Source: DATLLJ01 sp035537875 (GTDB lineage Bacteria > Acidobacteriota > Vicinamibacteria > Vicinamibacterales > CAVVIG01). Taken from it: a DNA stretch of 64,000 nt. The notes below the pieces were generated by a model, which made no database searches, had not been told where the DNA came from, and worked only from the letters and a program-made list of their open reading frames with translations. Positions 29,319-37,861 of the stretch are shown here, one piece after another (within the stretch, counting starts at the first letter, position 1; each line of letters opens with the position of its first letter). A program made the translations under genes and the position numbers. The DNA is taken from positions 38,111-102,110 of the forward strand of contig DATLLJ010000141.1 in assembly GCA_035537875.1 (NCBI GenBank). The letters are read 5' to 3'.

Positions 29319-31925
29319 CTACGGTTTCCAGTTGAGGATCAACGTAATGGGCGATGCGCTGGACTGCTCCTCCGTCAGGTTGTTGATCAGGAACCGGCCG
29401 TCGCCTGATACGGTGTATTGAGCCTTGAACGGCTGAGGCACGATCTGCGAGGAGAACAGCGCCTCCGTCTTGCCGGCCTCGAACGTCGAGCCCGTCATCG
29501 TAATGGGGACAGCCATCATTTTCCCGTCGGGCGCAATGAAATAGATCTCTCGTCCGTCCGCGCGCCAGCGTGGAGCGATCCCGCCGCCTGTCGACACCTG
29601 CCACTTGGCGCCCGCTTCCGGGAACCGCTGAGCGACGATTTCCTGTCGTCCGGACTCGTTGGTCTCGTAGGCGACCCAGCGGCCGTCAGGCGAGAACTGC
29701 CCCATGCGCTCCGTGAACGACGTGTTCGCCACGACGATGGGCGTTCGATCGGCGCCGGTCATGGGCAGCGCCCACAAATCCCATTGCGTCTTGAGATCGG
29801 ACCTCTGAAACAGCAGGAAGCGGCCATCCTGCGACCAACTGAGCGGCCACTCGGTGTCAGGTGACTCGAGCAGCAGTTGCTCCTCGGCCGCGCCGTTCGA
29901 CGGCTTGATCCACAGATCGAAGGTCCCATTTCGAGTGGACTCGAAGATCACTTGCGAGCCGTCCGGCGACCAGATCGGAAACCCGTCGACCGCCGCATGA
30001 AACGTGAAGCGTGTCAAACCGCCGCGGACGAGATCCTCGATCCAGACATCGCGGTTGCCCTGAACGGTGCGATCGCCGGTCACCCGGCTTTCGTCCGGCG
30101 ACAACTCAGGGCCGTTCAAGGGCGCCGGCGCCTGGCCCAAGGCCTTTCCCGTGCGGTCGAACCACGACATCGAGGTTCGACTGGTGTCGCCGGCACGGTA
30201 CGCCAGCATGCCGGTCGCCGCGATCGAGAACGCGCCGACCGAGGGAATCACCGTCGCCGGGTCGCCGGTCAATTCCGCGCGCGCCGCGTCGAGGGGGCGC
30301 ACGACGAGGTCTCCTTGCCTCACGAAGGCGAGGCGGTCGGGTGGCAGGTACTCCCCGTGGCTGTCGGCGGCCGTGAGACGTGTCGACTCCGGTCCTCCGA
30401 GCGATCCCAGGTAGATGCCGGACACGTCCGGCTCACCCGTGGCGTAAAAAAGGAACTGGCGGCCAGCGGGCAGAAACGACGGCCGCACATGACCGAGCTG
30501 ACGGGGTGAATCGAGCCGTGTAACGGCGACGGACTCGCCGCCCGATGCGGGTATACGCAACAACGGGCTGACAGTGTTCGGCGCGTAGAGGATTGTGCCG
30601 TCCGTGTGCCAGGCGCCGCCCTGGGGAGCGGGGGTCGGGGCCAACATCTGCGCCGGGCCGCCGCTGATGTCAACGCGCTTGAGACTCCCCGAGGCGAAGA
30701 AGCCGACCGACCTGCTATCGGGTGACCAGAACGGATAGGTCGCGCCATCGGTGCCGGCCATTGGTTGCGCGTCTGTCTTGTCCAGCGCCCGCAGGTACAA
30801 GCGCTGGGTGGCGTCCGTCGACGACTCCGAAGCCGCAAAGACGATGTAGCGCCCGTCGGGGGAGAGCGCGAAGTGCAGCGGCAGGCGCGTGGGCGGTGTC
30901 ACGATCTGCAGCCGCATCTCCGCTGGAGGCGTTTCGCGAAGGTGGATGGCCGCGGGAATCGCCAGCGCCGCTGTCAATGCGACCGCGCTCGAGATCCACG
31001 CCAGGCGCGCCGGCAGCGGCCCGCGAGTGCGAACCGATGGCGCCGCGGGCGACGCCTCCGCCAGCGCTTGATCGATGTCGATGCGTACGTCGCCGGCCGC
31101 CTGCCGCCGTTTCTTCGGGTCTTTCTCCAGGCACAGGCGCATCAACCGATGAACCGACGTCGGCACGTTCGGTGGAACCCGCGTCCAGTCCGGATCGCGC
31201 TGCAGCACCTTCGACAAGATGTCGGGCACGTTCTCACCTTCGAACGACGCCCGTCCCGTCAGCATCTCGTACAGGAGGCAGCCGAACGCCCAGATGTCGC
31301 TGCGCTTGTCGGCCTGGCGTCCCTTTGCCTGCTCCGGCGCCATGTAGGCCGCGGTGCCCAGGATCACGCCGACGCCCGTCATCATCGCGGGCGAGGTGAT
31401 GGTGGGCGACGCCGCGGGGTCGGCGTGGTTGGCCGTGCCTCCCTCGGCCGCGAGCTTCGCGAGGCCGAAGTCGAGCACCTTCACCACGCCATCAGCCGTG
31501 ATCTTGATATTCGCCGGCTTGAGATCGCGGTGGACGATGCCTTGCTCGTGGGCAGCTTCGAGGGCTTCGCAGATCTGACGCCCGATCGCCAGGGCTTCCT
31601 CGAGCGGAATCGCACCGCGCGCGATCCGATCGGCGAGCGTGTCCCCCCCGACCAGTTCGAGGACGAGCGCGTGGGTGTCACCGCTGTCTTCGAAACCGTA
31701 GATGGCCGCTATGTGAGGGTGGTTGATCGAGGCAAGCACCTCGGCCTCGCGCTTGAACCGTGCGAGGCGATCAGGATCGAGCGCGAACGCGTCGGGGATG
31801 ACCTTCAGCGCGACATCTCGACGGAGCTTCGTGTCGTGCGCCCGATACACTTCGCCCATGCCGCCAGCGCCAATCGCGGAAAGGACTTCGTACGGGCCGA
31901 GACGAGTGCCCGGTTGGAGCGTCAC
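29319..31925 (-). CDS. Ser/Thr protein kinase with C-terminal TolB/WD40-like beta-propeller
   Basis: The protein has 868 residues. The N-terminal kinase domain (about 12-270) has SAIGAGGMGEVYRAHD, DVALKVIPD, IVHRDLKPANIKITADG, VLDFGLAKL and GTAAYMAPEQAKGRQ. One membrane helix lies at about 303-325. The extracytoplasmic part (about 340-868) has TolB-like propeller repeats such as ALSPDGRYIVFAAS, FWSPDSRSVGFFA, PIWSPDGSQVIFEST and PLSWSQDGRFLLFQ. This architecture is strongly expanded in Acidobacteria. The start is GTG, and a TATAAT lies only 14 nt upstream. It is a paralogue of 59057-61753. Confidence 0.95.
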   Translation of the reverse strand: MTLQPGTRLGPYEVLSAIGAGGMGEVYRAHDTKLRRDVALKVIPDAFALDPDRLARFKREAEVLASINHPHIAAIYGFEDSGDTHALVLELVGGDTLADRIARGAIPLEEALAIGRQICEALEAAHEQGIVHRDLKPANIKITADGVVKVLDFGLAKLAAEGGTANHADPAASPTITSPAMMTGVGVILGTAAYMAPEQAKGRQADKRSDIWAFGCLLYEMLTGRASFEGENVPDILSKVLQRDPDWTRVPPNVPTSVHRLMRLCLEKDPKKRRQAAGDVRIDIDQALAEASPAAPSVRTRGPLPARLAWISSAVALTAALAIPAAIHLRETPPAEMRLQIVTPPTRLPLHFALSPDGRYIVFAASESSTDATQRLYLRALDKTDAQPMAGTDGATYPFWSPDSRSVGFFASGSLKRVDISGGPAQMLAPTPAPQGGAWHTDGTILYAPNTVSPLLRIPASGGESVAVTRLDSPRQLGHVRPSFLPAGRQFLFYATGEPDVSGIYLGSLGGPESTRLTAADSHGEYLPPDRLAFVRQGDLVVRPLDAARAELTGDPATVIPSVGAFSIAATGMLAYRAGDTSRTSMSWFDRTGKALGQAPAPLNGPELSPDESRVTGDRTVQGNRDVWIEDLVRGGLTRFTFHAAVDGFPIWSPDGSQVIFESTRNGTFDLWIKPSNGAAEEQLLLESPDTEWPLSWSQDGRFLLFQRSDLKTQWDLWALPMTGADRTPIVVANTSFTERMGQFSPDGRWVAYETNESGRQEIVAQRFPEAGAKWQVSTGGGIAPRWRADGREIYFIAPDGKMMAVPITMTGSTFEAGKTEALFSSQIVPQPFKAQYTVSGDGRFLINNLTEEQSSASPITLILNWKP

Positions 31926-31939
31926 GGTGAGGTGTCGCG

Positions 31940-31945
31940 ATTATA
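31940..31945 (-). promoter_or_regulatory. -10 box of the 29.3-31.9 kb kinase gene
   Basis: TATAAT on the minus strand ends 14 nt before the GTG start, implying a leader of about 7 nt. I see no convincing -35 box at normal spacing. Confidence 0.5.
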
Positions 31946-31998
31946 CCCGTCAGGTTTCAAGCGCTTGGGCAACGTCGCTCGATAACCCGCGGCGAAGG

Positions 31999-32829
31999 CT
32001 ATTTCCCCGCCCTGCCCGGAAAGTGTGCGTCGTCTCTTTCGTTTTCGAGGCAGTAATGCTCGAGCAGATCGGTGTCCGGCAGGAGTTCTTCGACGACGCT
32101 GAAGGTGATCGGCTGGGTGAAGATGTCGGGATCGGTGATGGTGATGGTGAGATCGAGGTGGCCATAGTCGCGGCGGCGGAAGCGCTCCTCGACGCGCATG
32201 TTCACGCTGTGGCCGGTGCCGCGCGCGTCCAGCCAGCCCAAATCGTTGAAGCCGGCCGTATCAATCACCAGGGTGTCACCTTCCCATCGGCCTACCGAGT
32301 ATCCCTGCCACGTCGGTGACATATCGGCGGGCAGTCTGCGTCCGTCGGTGAAGATCTGCCGAAAGGTGGTCTCGACCTCGTACAGCATCACGATGACGCC
32401 GGACGAGTGAATGATCTTGAAGGGCTCCGGCAATAGATCCCCGTGCGGCACACCATCGGGGAGACAGTTCAGCGTAGGGTTGAAGACTCCTGGCTGGCTG
32501 TGCGCCCGGAGCAGCTCCGCGCCGGCCGGCGTGAGAGGCCGCGCGTCCGGTTTGAAATCGGACAGGACGTCCCTGAAATATCTCGAATTGAGCGACTCGC
32601 CCAGTCCGAACAGCGTGCCGGGCGCGCGCGGATCGCCCTGCACCTGCCAGATTCCAGACAGGTCGGGCTTTCCGTTCAGCATGGGAACCGGCCCGCTCAT
32701 GTCGATCTTGCCGTCCGGCGTCCGCGGAGCCCCGGCCATCGGTTGATTCAGCCACTGTGCGTGTGCCGAGAGGCCCGTTCCAAGACACGCGATGACGGTC
32801 CAGATGGCACACCAGCAGCGACGGCGCAT
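31999..32829 (-). CDS. Exported protein of unknown function (PDLSGIW family)
   Basis: The protein has 276 residues starting at ATG 32829, with a signal peptide (WTVIACLGTGLSAHAQ). The mature protein carries MLNGKPDLSGIWQVQGDP, a motif of a large family of exported acidobacterial proteins of unknown role. It then has VGRWEGDTLVIDTAGFNDLG and a HSVNMRVEERFRR segment. The pattern G-x-W-x-x-DTL...H-S...M...E is also present in the larger protein at 54740-56131, so the two are probably distant relatives. It has no close operon partners. Confidence 0.75.
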   Translation of the reverse strand: MRRRCWCAIWTVIACLGTGLSAHAQWLNQPMAGAPRTPDGKIDMSGPVPMLNGKPDLSGIWQVQGDPRAPGTLFGLGESLNSRYFRDVLSDFKPDARPLTPAGAELLRAHSQPGVFNPTLNCLPDGVPHGDLLPEPFKIIHSSGVIVMLYEVETTFRQIFTDGRRLPADMSPTWQGYSVGRWEGDTLVIDTAGFNDLGWLDARGTGHSVNMRVEERFRRRDYGHLDLTITITDPDIFTQPITFSVVEELLPDTDLLEHYCLENERDDAHFPGRAGK

Positions 32830-33018
32830 GCCCACATTAAACCACAAGGGTCGGCGTCAATCTGATCCGACCGATCCGACAAACGGGAGCCGTCGATCCG
32901 CCCTCCCGTCGTTGCGCGGACGTGATACGCTCCGAGTCCTTGACGGTTCGCCCTGAGAGCCGCGGTAGAAGATTCACCGGTTCACCTGCGCCTGAGCAAT
33001 CAGGCTGAAAGACGAGAC

Positions 33019-33174
33019 ATGGCATCCACCACAGCGGTATCGAGTCGGGAGTCGCGTAAGAAGCTCAAGCCGAAGCCGAAGACCGAGCACAAGTCGTGGC
33101 AGACGCGGAATCTGGCACGCAAGGAGAAGCAGATGGCGCACGCCGCGAAGCTGGCGGCAGAAACCGGGAGCTGA
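33019..33174 (+). CDS. Small, strongly basic 51-residue protein
   Basis: ATG 33019 opens a 51-codon frame ending in TGA at 33174. The product is highly basic (KKLKPKPKTEHKSWQTRNLARKEK-type composition, with about 12 Lys and 4 Arg) followed by an Ala-rich helical tail. A weak purine-rich AAGACGAG precedes the start. Its composition resembles small nucleic-acid- or ribosome-binding proteins, but this is inference. It lies 74 bp upstream of the amidohydrolase gene in the same direction. Confidence 0.5.
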   Translation: MASTTAVSSRESRKKLKPKPKTEHKSWQTRNLARKEKQMAHAAKLAAETGS

Positions 33175-33248
33175 CGTGTCGTCGGAATGAACCAGCGAAA
33201 GCTGGGCCGGCTCCGCGACTGGGTCGCTACGGCTTGAGGAGCTGTGAC

Positions 33249-35006
33249 ATGCGGAGAGCACGGTTGTTTCTTACGGTTGCGTGCCTGGCAACGCTGGTAT
33301 CAACCGCCGCGCCTGCTCAAAACCAGGCTCGGATTCAGAGAGCGCTCGTGATCCGGGGCGGCCTCCTGATCGATGGAACCGGAGCGGCTCCCGTGCCGAA
33401 CTCGATCATCACGATCGTGGACGGCAGGATTCAGAGCGTCGAGCGTGAAGGATCGGCGAAGATCCCGACCGATGCCGCGGTGATCGACGCCAGCGGAAAG
33501 ACAGTCATTCCGGGCCTGGTGGATTCCCACGTTCACCTCCGGAACTACCACATCCAGGATTACCTCTATTGGGGCGTCACGACCGTCGGCGACCTCGGAA
33601 ATTCTCCAGGGTGGCTGACGGCGTATCGAGATGCCGTCGAACAAGGGCGAGCGGCCGGTTCGTACATTCTGAACGGCGGGAACAGATTCAATGCGCCGCT
33701 CAAACCGGAATTCGTCAACAACCTGGACGCTGAATTGATCGGCAACTCCGGTAATGCCGTTATTACCGACGCGGCATCGGCTGAGAGGGAGGTCGCGAAA
33801 GCCAAACAGGTCGGCCAGGACGCCGTCAAGATGCGCGATCGACTGACGCCCGCGCAGATGAAGATGGTCATCGATGTCGCGCACAGGCAGGGATTCCCTG
33901 TATTCGGCCATTTTGATTCGGCGAGTACTCGGCAAGGGCAACCCCTCACGGGAGCAGATGAAGTCGTCGACACCGGGCTTGACGTGGTCGTGCATCTCTT
34001 CAGCCTGATCAAGGCGACCGCTCCACCGGAAGTGATCGATCGCATCCGGAAAGGCGGGCCGACCGAGGGTTGGGATCAGCTGGATACCGCCAAGTTCGCC
34101 CCAATCGTCCAGAAGATGGTGGCGAACAGGATGTATGTGAACCCCACCCTCGCGAATCAGTTTGAGAAGGCCAGCAAGCACCTTCCCGGATTCGACAAGA
34201 TCAATACCAACTACGTAGACAGCCCGATGGGCCTCAGCGCTCCGGGCCCGGTTCGCGACCGATACGCTCTGTCCTTCAAACCAGGTCCGGCGGCGAGCGC
34301 GGCGGTGTTGGCCGAGGGTTACAAGAGGGTCGGTCAGTTCGTGAAGCAGTATGTGGACGCTGGCGGGAAGATCGTTTCAGGAACGGATAGCGGCGCGGGA
34401 AGAATTGGTACGTCGGGCCTGACGCTGCACGAGGAAATGGCGATGCTCAGCGAAGTGGGCGTGCCTCCGATGAAAGTCATTCAATCGTCGACCAGCTGGG
34501 CCATGGAAGCATGGGGCAAAGGCAAAGAGGCTGGAACCGTGGAAGCCGGGAAGCGGGCGGACGTGCTGGTGTTGAACCGGAACCCACTGGATGACATGCA
34601 CGCCACCATGGATATCTTCACGATCGTTCAGGGCGGACATGTCATCGACCGCGAAGGCCTGGCCCGTAAGCGCCAGGAAGTCGTCCCGCGGCCCGGTCTG
34701 GCGGCCGACGGTTTCGCGAATCCCGCGCTCAAGGTTCCCTTCATCGATGAAGTCTGGCCGGAGCTGATATCCACGAAGGACACGCCTTCCCCGGTGACGA
34801 TCAAGGGCAGCAATTTCTCCACGAGCAGTTTTGTGCTGTTCAACGACCAGATCGTTCGTGGCACGGTCACGGGCGACAACCAACTCCAGATCGATGTCCC
34901 CTCGCGATTGACGAAAGCCCCAGGTGTCTACCCGCTGGTCGTCGTGCAGCCCGGCTCGGCAGGCGGCGTGTCGAACACGTTCTACTTCATGGTGACGACG
35001 CGGTAG
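33249..35006 (+). CDS. Exported amidohydrolase with C-terminal IPT/TIG-like domain
   Basis: The protein has 585 residues; ATG 33249 is preceded by GAGGAG 8 nt upstream and followed by a signal peptide (LFLTVACLATLVSTAAPAQ). The metal-dependent hydrolase core shows IPGLVDSHVHLRNY (the H-x-H pair), a Lys in DAVKMRDRL that fits the carboxylated bridging Lys, His in FPVFGHFDSAS and DVVVHLFSL, and Asp in VSGTDSGAGR. The closing segment GTVEAGKRADVLVLNRNPLDD is typical of imidazolonepropionase/prolidase-like amidohydrolases. The last 85 residues (PVTIKGSNFSTSSFVLFND onwards) form an IPT/TIG-like immunoglobulin fold. The substrate is unknown, and its location is periplasmic or outside. Confidence 0.92.
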   Translation: MRRARLFLTVACLATLVSTAAPAQNQARIQRALVIRGGLLIDGTGAAPVPNSIITIVDGRIQSVEREGSAKIPTDAAVIDASGKTVIPGLVDSHVHLRNYHIQDYLYWGVTTVGDLGNSPGWLTAYRDAVEQGRAAGSYILNGGNRFNAPLKPEFVNNLDAELIGNSGNAVITDAASAEREVAKAKQVGQDAVKMRDRLTPAQMKMVIDVAHRQGFPVFGHFDSASTRQGQPLTGADEVVDTGLDVVVHLFSLIKATAPPEVIDRIRKGGPTEGWDQLDTAKFAPIVQKMVANRMYVNPTLANQFEKASKHLPGFDKINTNYVDSPMGLSAPGPVRDRYALSFKPGPAASAAVLAEGYKRVGQFVKQYVDAGGKIVSGTDSGAGRIGTSGLTLHEEMAMLSEVGVPPMKVIQSSTSWAMEAWGKGKEAGTVEAGKRADVLVLNRNPLDDMHATMDIFTIVQGGHVIDREGLARKRQEVVPRPGLAADGFANPALKVPFIDEVWPELISTKDTPSPVTIKGSNFSTSSFVLFNDQIVRGTVTGDNQLQIDVPSRLTKAPGVYPLVVVQPGSAGGVSNTFYFMVTTR

Positions 35007-35068
35007 GGGACCCTGCATTCGACCCGCACGCATGGCTGGGTCTTGCTACTCTTGTGCAGCGGCCGGCC

Positions 35069-36676
35069 ATGCCCCTGTCAACCCACGAGCAGACTGTCTT
35101 CGTCCCGAAGCATCGAGGCGGCACCTCGTTCGTCGATCGCGCGACGACCGGATTGCCGCCCGATCTGCTGAATCGCGTCGCCACCCGTCTGCAGATTCTC
35201 GCGTGGCTCTACGCTTTCATTTTCTTCATGGCGGCCTTCTTCCCGCCGCTCCTCTTTGAAGCCGAGCGAAGGATTCTCTTCGAACACGCGGCGAACTGGG
35301 CGCCCGGAGTCATTTCGATCACGGTGGCCGTGTCGGTCGCGCTGGCCATCCGCATGGCCCAGCCGCGGCCTGGAATGGTCACGGTGCTCGCGCTGGTGTT
35401 CGAGGTGGTCAGCAGCTACGGCATTGCGGCCGCCGAGTTTCTGCAGCCCAGGGGACTGACCGTTGGCCCTTCCTGGGTCGGTCTGTCCTGGGTCGCTGTG
35501 TGGATGGTGCTTTTCAACGTGGTCGTGCCGACCGTCCCTCGCTACGCCTTGGTCGCCGCGCTCGCCTCCGTCACCTCGGTTCCGGCGATGGTTCTGCTCT
35601 CGATCGCGGTGTTCCCGCCGGTCTCACGGCCAACCGGCCTGATGATTTTCTTTGCATTTGGCTTTCCGTACCTGCTGGTCGTGATCATGGCGTATGTCGG
35701 CGCTCGAGTCGTCTACGCCCTGGGCACCGAGGTCACGCGCGCTCGCGAGCTGGGAAGCTACCGTCTCGAGGATCGATTGGGCGAAGGGGGTATGGGCGAA
35801 GTCTGGAGGGCGAGCCACCGCCTGCTCGCCCGGCCCGCGGCGATCAAACTGATCCGCTCGCCAGGGCCAGGAAACCCGGCCGGCATCACGGACGACATGC
35901 GCCGGCGATTCGAGCGGGAAGCGCAGGTCATAGCGCGGCTCCGATCGCCCCACACGGTGACGCTGTTCGACTTCGGCGTGACCGAGGAAGGCTCGTTCTA
36001 TTACGTGATGGAGCTGCTCGACGGGGTCGATACCGAACGGCTGATCAGGCGCTTCGGTCCGATCCGCGCCGAACGCGTCGTCCACATCCTTCGACAGATG
36101 TGCCATTCGCTGTCCGAGGCCGAATCGTGCGGGCTCGTCCATCGCGACATCAAGCCCGCCAATATCTTCCTGTGCCGGTATGGCGAGGATTACGACTTCG
36201 TGAAGGTTCTCGATTTCGGCATCGCGAAGGCCGTGCACGAAACGTCGCCGGACGCGCAGACGGCGCTCACCCTTGCCAACGTGATTCAGGGCACGCCCGC
36301 GTTCATCGCGCCGGAGCAAGTCTTGGGCGGCGCGGATGTGGACAGCCGCGCCGACATCTACTCAACCGGTTGCGTGGCGTACTGGCTCCTGACAGGTGAA
36401 CTCGTGTTCACGGCCGACACGCCGATGAAGCTGGTTCTGGCGCATGTGCATACGCCGGCGGAGCCGCCCTCGACGAGAACGGAGCTGCCGATTCCACCGG
36501 CCCTGGATGCGCTGGTGCTGTCCTGCCTCGCCAAGGATCGCGAACTCCGGCCGAAGTCGGCGCGGGATCTCCTCCGGCGACTCGACGCGCTCCCGCTCGA
36601 GCAGCCATGGACGGACGCACGCGCTCGTGAATGGTGGCAGGTGAATCTGCCGCCGTCGGTCGAACGAGCCGGATAG
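35069..36676 (+). CDS. Ser/Thr protein kinase with N-terminal multi-helix membrane domain
   Basis: This 535-residue protein is a paralogue of the 24829 kinase. The membrane part (about 45-215) includes LAWLYAFIFFMAAFFPPLLF and WVGLSWVAVWMVLFNVVVP. The kinase domain begins near 229: GEGGMGEVWRASH, AAIKLIRS, LVHRDIKPANIFLCRYG, LDFGIAKAVHE and GTPAFIAPEQVLGG. A short Arg-rich tail ends the chain. ATG 35069 was chosen over an upstream frame extension because no Shine-Dalgarno supports the longer form; the 35069 start itself has only weak support. Confidence 0.92.
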   Translation: MPLSTHEQTVFVPKHRGGTSFVDRATTGLPPDLLNRVATRLQILAWLYAFIFFMAAFFPPLLFEAERRILFEHAANWAPGVISITVAVSVALAIRMAQPRPGMVTVLALVFEVVSSYGIAAAEFLQPRGLTVGPSWVGLSWVAVWMVLFNVVVPTVPRYALVAALASVTSVPAMVLLSIAVFPPVSRPTGLMIFFAFGFPYLLVVIMAYVGARVVYALGTEVTRARELGSYRLEDRLGEGGMGEVWRASHRLLARPAAIKLIRSPGPGNPAGITDDMRRRFEREAQVIARLRSPHTVTLFDFGVTEEGSFYYVMELLDGVDTERLIRRFGPIRAERVVHILRQMCHSLSEAESCGLVHRDIKPANIFLCRYGEDYDFVKVLDFGIAKAVHETSPDAQTALTLANVIQGTPAFIAPEQVLGGADVDSRADIYSTGCVAYWLLTGELVFTADTPMKLVLAHVHTPAEPPSTRTELPIPPALDALVLSCLAKDRELRPKSARDLLRRLDALPLEQPWTDARAREWWQVNLPPSVERAG

Positions 36677-36774
36677 AGGCGCGACTGGCGAGGGAGACGC
36701 CAGCTATCTGCCGACGCTGTTGCCGCTTGACCCCTTGATGCGAAGCTCAGATACTCGATCCTCAGGAAACTACC

Positions 36775-37347
36775 GTGAAAAAACTACAAGTGCAAGGCGT
36801 TCATCACATCACCATCGTCGGATCGACGAAGCAGAGTGCGGTGGATTTCTGGCAAGGTGCCTTGGGCATGCCGTTCATCTTCGAGCAGCCCAACCTTGGC
36901 AAGCCCGATGAGAACCATTTGTACTTCGATCCCGGCGATGGTCGTCTGCTCACCGTGTTCACCAACGAATCACGCGAGGACGCCAGACGACACGCCCCAC
37001 GGGACATCGGCTGCGTGGAGCATCTCGCGTTCAATGTGTCGCGGGCCACGTTCATGCAGGCGCCCGCTCGCCTGCGCGAGCGCGGCATCGACTTCATCCA
37101 ACGGGACCGTGGCTTCATGGACTCCATCTACCTCCACGATCCCAACGGTCTCAAGGTGGAGCTCGCGTGCTACAAGTTCGAACCGCCCGAAGGGTTTCGC
37201 GCGGTCGACGTGCTGATGAAGGCCCACTCGCTGCGCGTGGAGCGCGGCGACCATCACATCAGCGACGAGCATCTCGCCGATGCCATCGAGGCGCTGCTGG
37301 CGACGCGGCCTCGCCTGACGGTTGAGGAGGAGGTCTCTGTCACCTAG
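36775..37347 (+). CDS. VOC family protein (ring-cleaving-dioxygenase-like)
   Basis: The protein has 190 residues starting at GTG 36775. A single VOC unit is evident: VQGVHHITIVGSTKQSAVDF with a first His, LYFDPGDGRLLTVF, a second unit IGCVEHLAFNVSRATF with a second His, and YLHDPNGLKVELACY with the Glu, giving a His/His/Glu metal site. A 50-residue helical tail follows. The family includes extradiol dioxygenases and glyoxalase-like enzymes. It ends on a CTAG shared with the convergent marR gene; MarR proteins often control aromatic-compound genes, so a link is possible. Confidence 0.85.
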   Translation: MKKLQVQGVHHITIVGSTKQSAVDFWQGALGMPFIFEQPNLGKPDENHLYFDPGDGRLLTVFTNESREDARRHAPRDIGCVEHLAFNVSRATFMQAPARLRERGIDFIQRDRGFMDSIYLHDPNGLKVELACYKFEPPEGFRAVDVLMKAHSLRVERGDHHISDEHLADAIEALLATRPRLTVEEEVSVT

Positions 37348-37790
37348 GGCTTCTCGTCATTCCGGGGCTTGTCATTAACGAGCACCCTCAAGATTTCGAC
37401 CAGCGTTCGCTGCTGGTCCCGAGAAAGTTTCGAGAGCGGACGCGTCCCTCCCGTCATGCGCCTCAGCAGCTGCGACCGGACTCGCGAGCCGGCCGTCGTG
37501 AGGTGGATCACTTTGACGCGACGGTCGTCGGCCGACGGCCGACGCTGAACGAGGCCGCGGGACTCCAACCGGTCGACCAGCCCCGTGACGTTCGAGGCGT
37601 CACACGACAGGGTTGCCGCAAGCCGGCCCATAGGTACCGGTCGCCCGGGCTCGATGAGGTGCAGCACGTGGCACTGGACCGGCGAGAGGTTCCAGGTGGC
37701 GCCACATGACGGAAGGTGTTCTCGCTGAGCAAAGAAGAACTTCACCAGGAGCTGCCAGGCGCGACAGCCATCCTGTTCTGCCACATTCAT
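37344..37790 (-). CDS. MarR family transcriptional regulator
   Basis: This is a 148-residue MarR winged helix: WNLSPVQCHVLHLIEPGRPVP, the recognition region MGRLAATLSCDASNVTGLVD, then LESRGLVQRRPSADDRRVKV with the D-x-R wing, and LTTAGSRVRSQLL. MarR dimers bind palindromes and are released by phenolic ligands or oxidation. It is divergent from lon across 71 bp that hold overlapping promoters and palindromic TTGAC/GTCAA elements, so it likely controls itself and lon. Its stop overlaps that of the VOC gene (CTAG). Confidence 0.93.
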   Translation of the reverse strand: MNVAEQDGCRAWQLLVKFFFAQREHLPSCGATWNLSPVQCHVLHLIEPGRPVPMGRLAATLSCDASNVTGLVDRLESRGLVQRRPSADDRRVKVIHLTTAGSRVRSQLLRRMTGGTRPLSKLSRDQQRTLVEILRVLVNDKPRNDEKP

Positions 37791-37799
37791 TACCTGAAC

Positions 37800-37852
37800 A
37801 TTATACTTGGCTTAGTCAATAGTTGACAAAGTCAAGTAAAGCCGACTATTAT
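37800..37852. promoter_or_regulatory. Overlapping divergent marR and lon promoters with MarR-type palindrome
   Basis: Plus strand (lon): TTGACA 37823-37828, 18-nt spacer, TATTAT 37847-37852, nine nt from the lon ATG. Minus strand (marR): TTGTCA (complement of 37824-37829), 18-nt spacer, TATAAT (complement of 37800-37805), nine nt from the marR ATG. The two -35 boxes occupy the same bases. They sit in AGTTGAC-AAA-GTCAAGT (37821-37837), an inverted repeat with 6 of 7 arm matches, with a further AGTCAAT half-site at 37814. One bound MarR dimer could therefore block both promoters. Confidence 0.7.
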
Positions 37853-37861
37853 GGTCGCACT

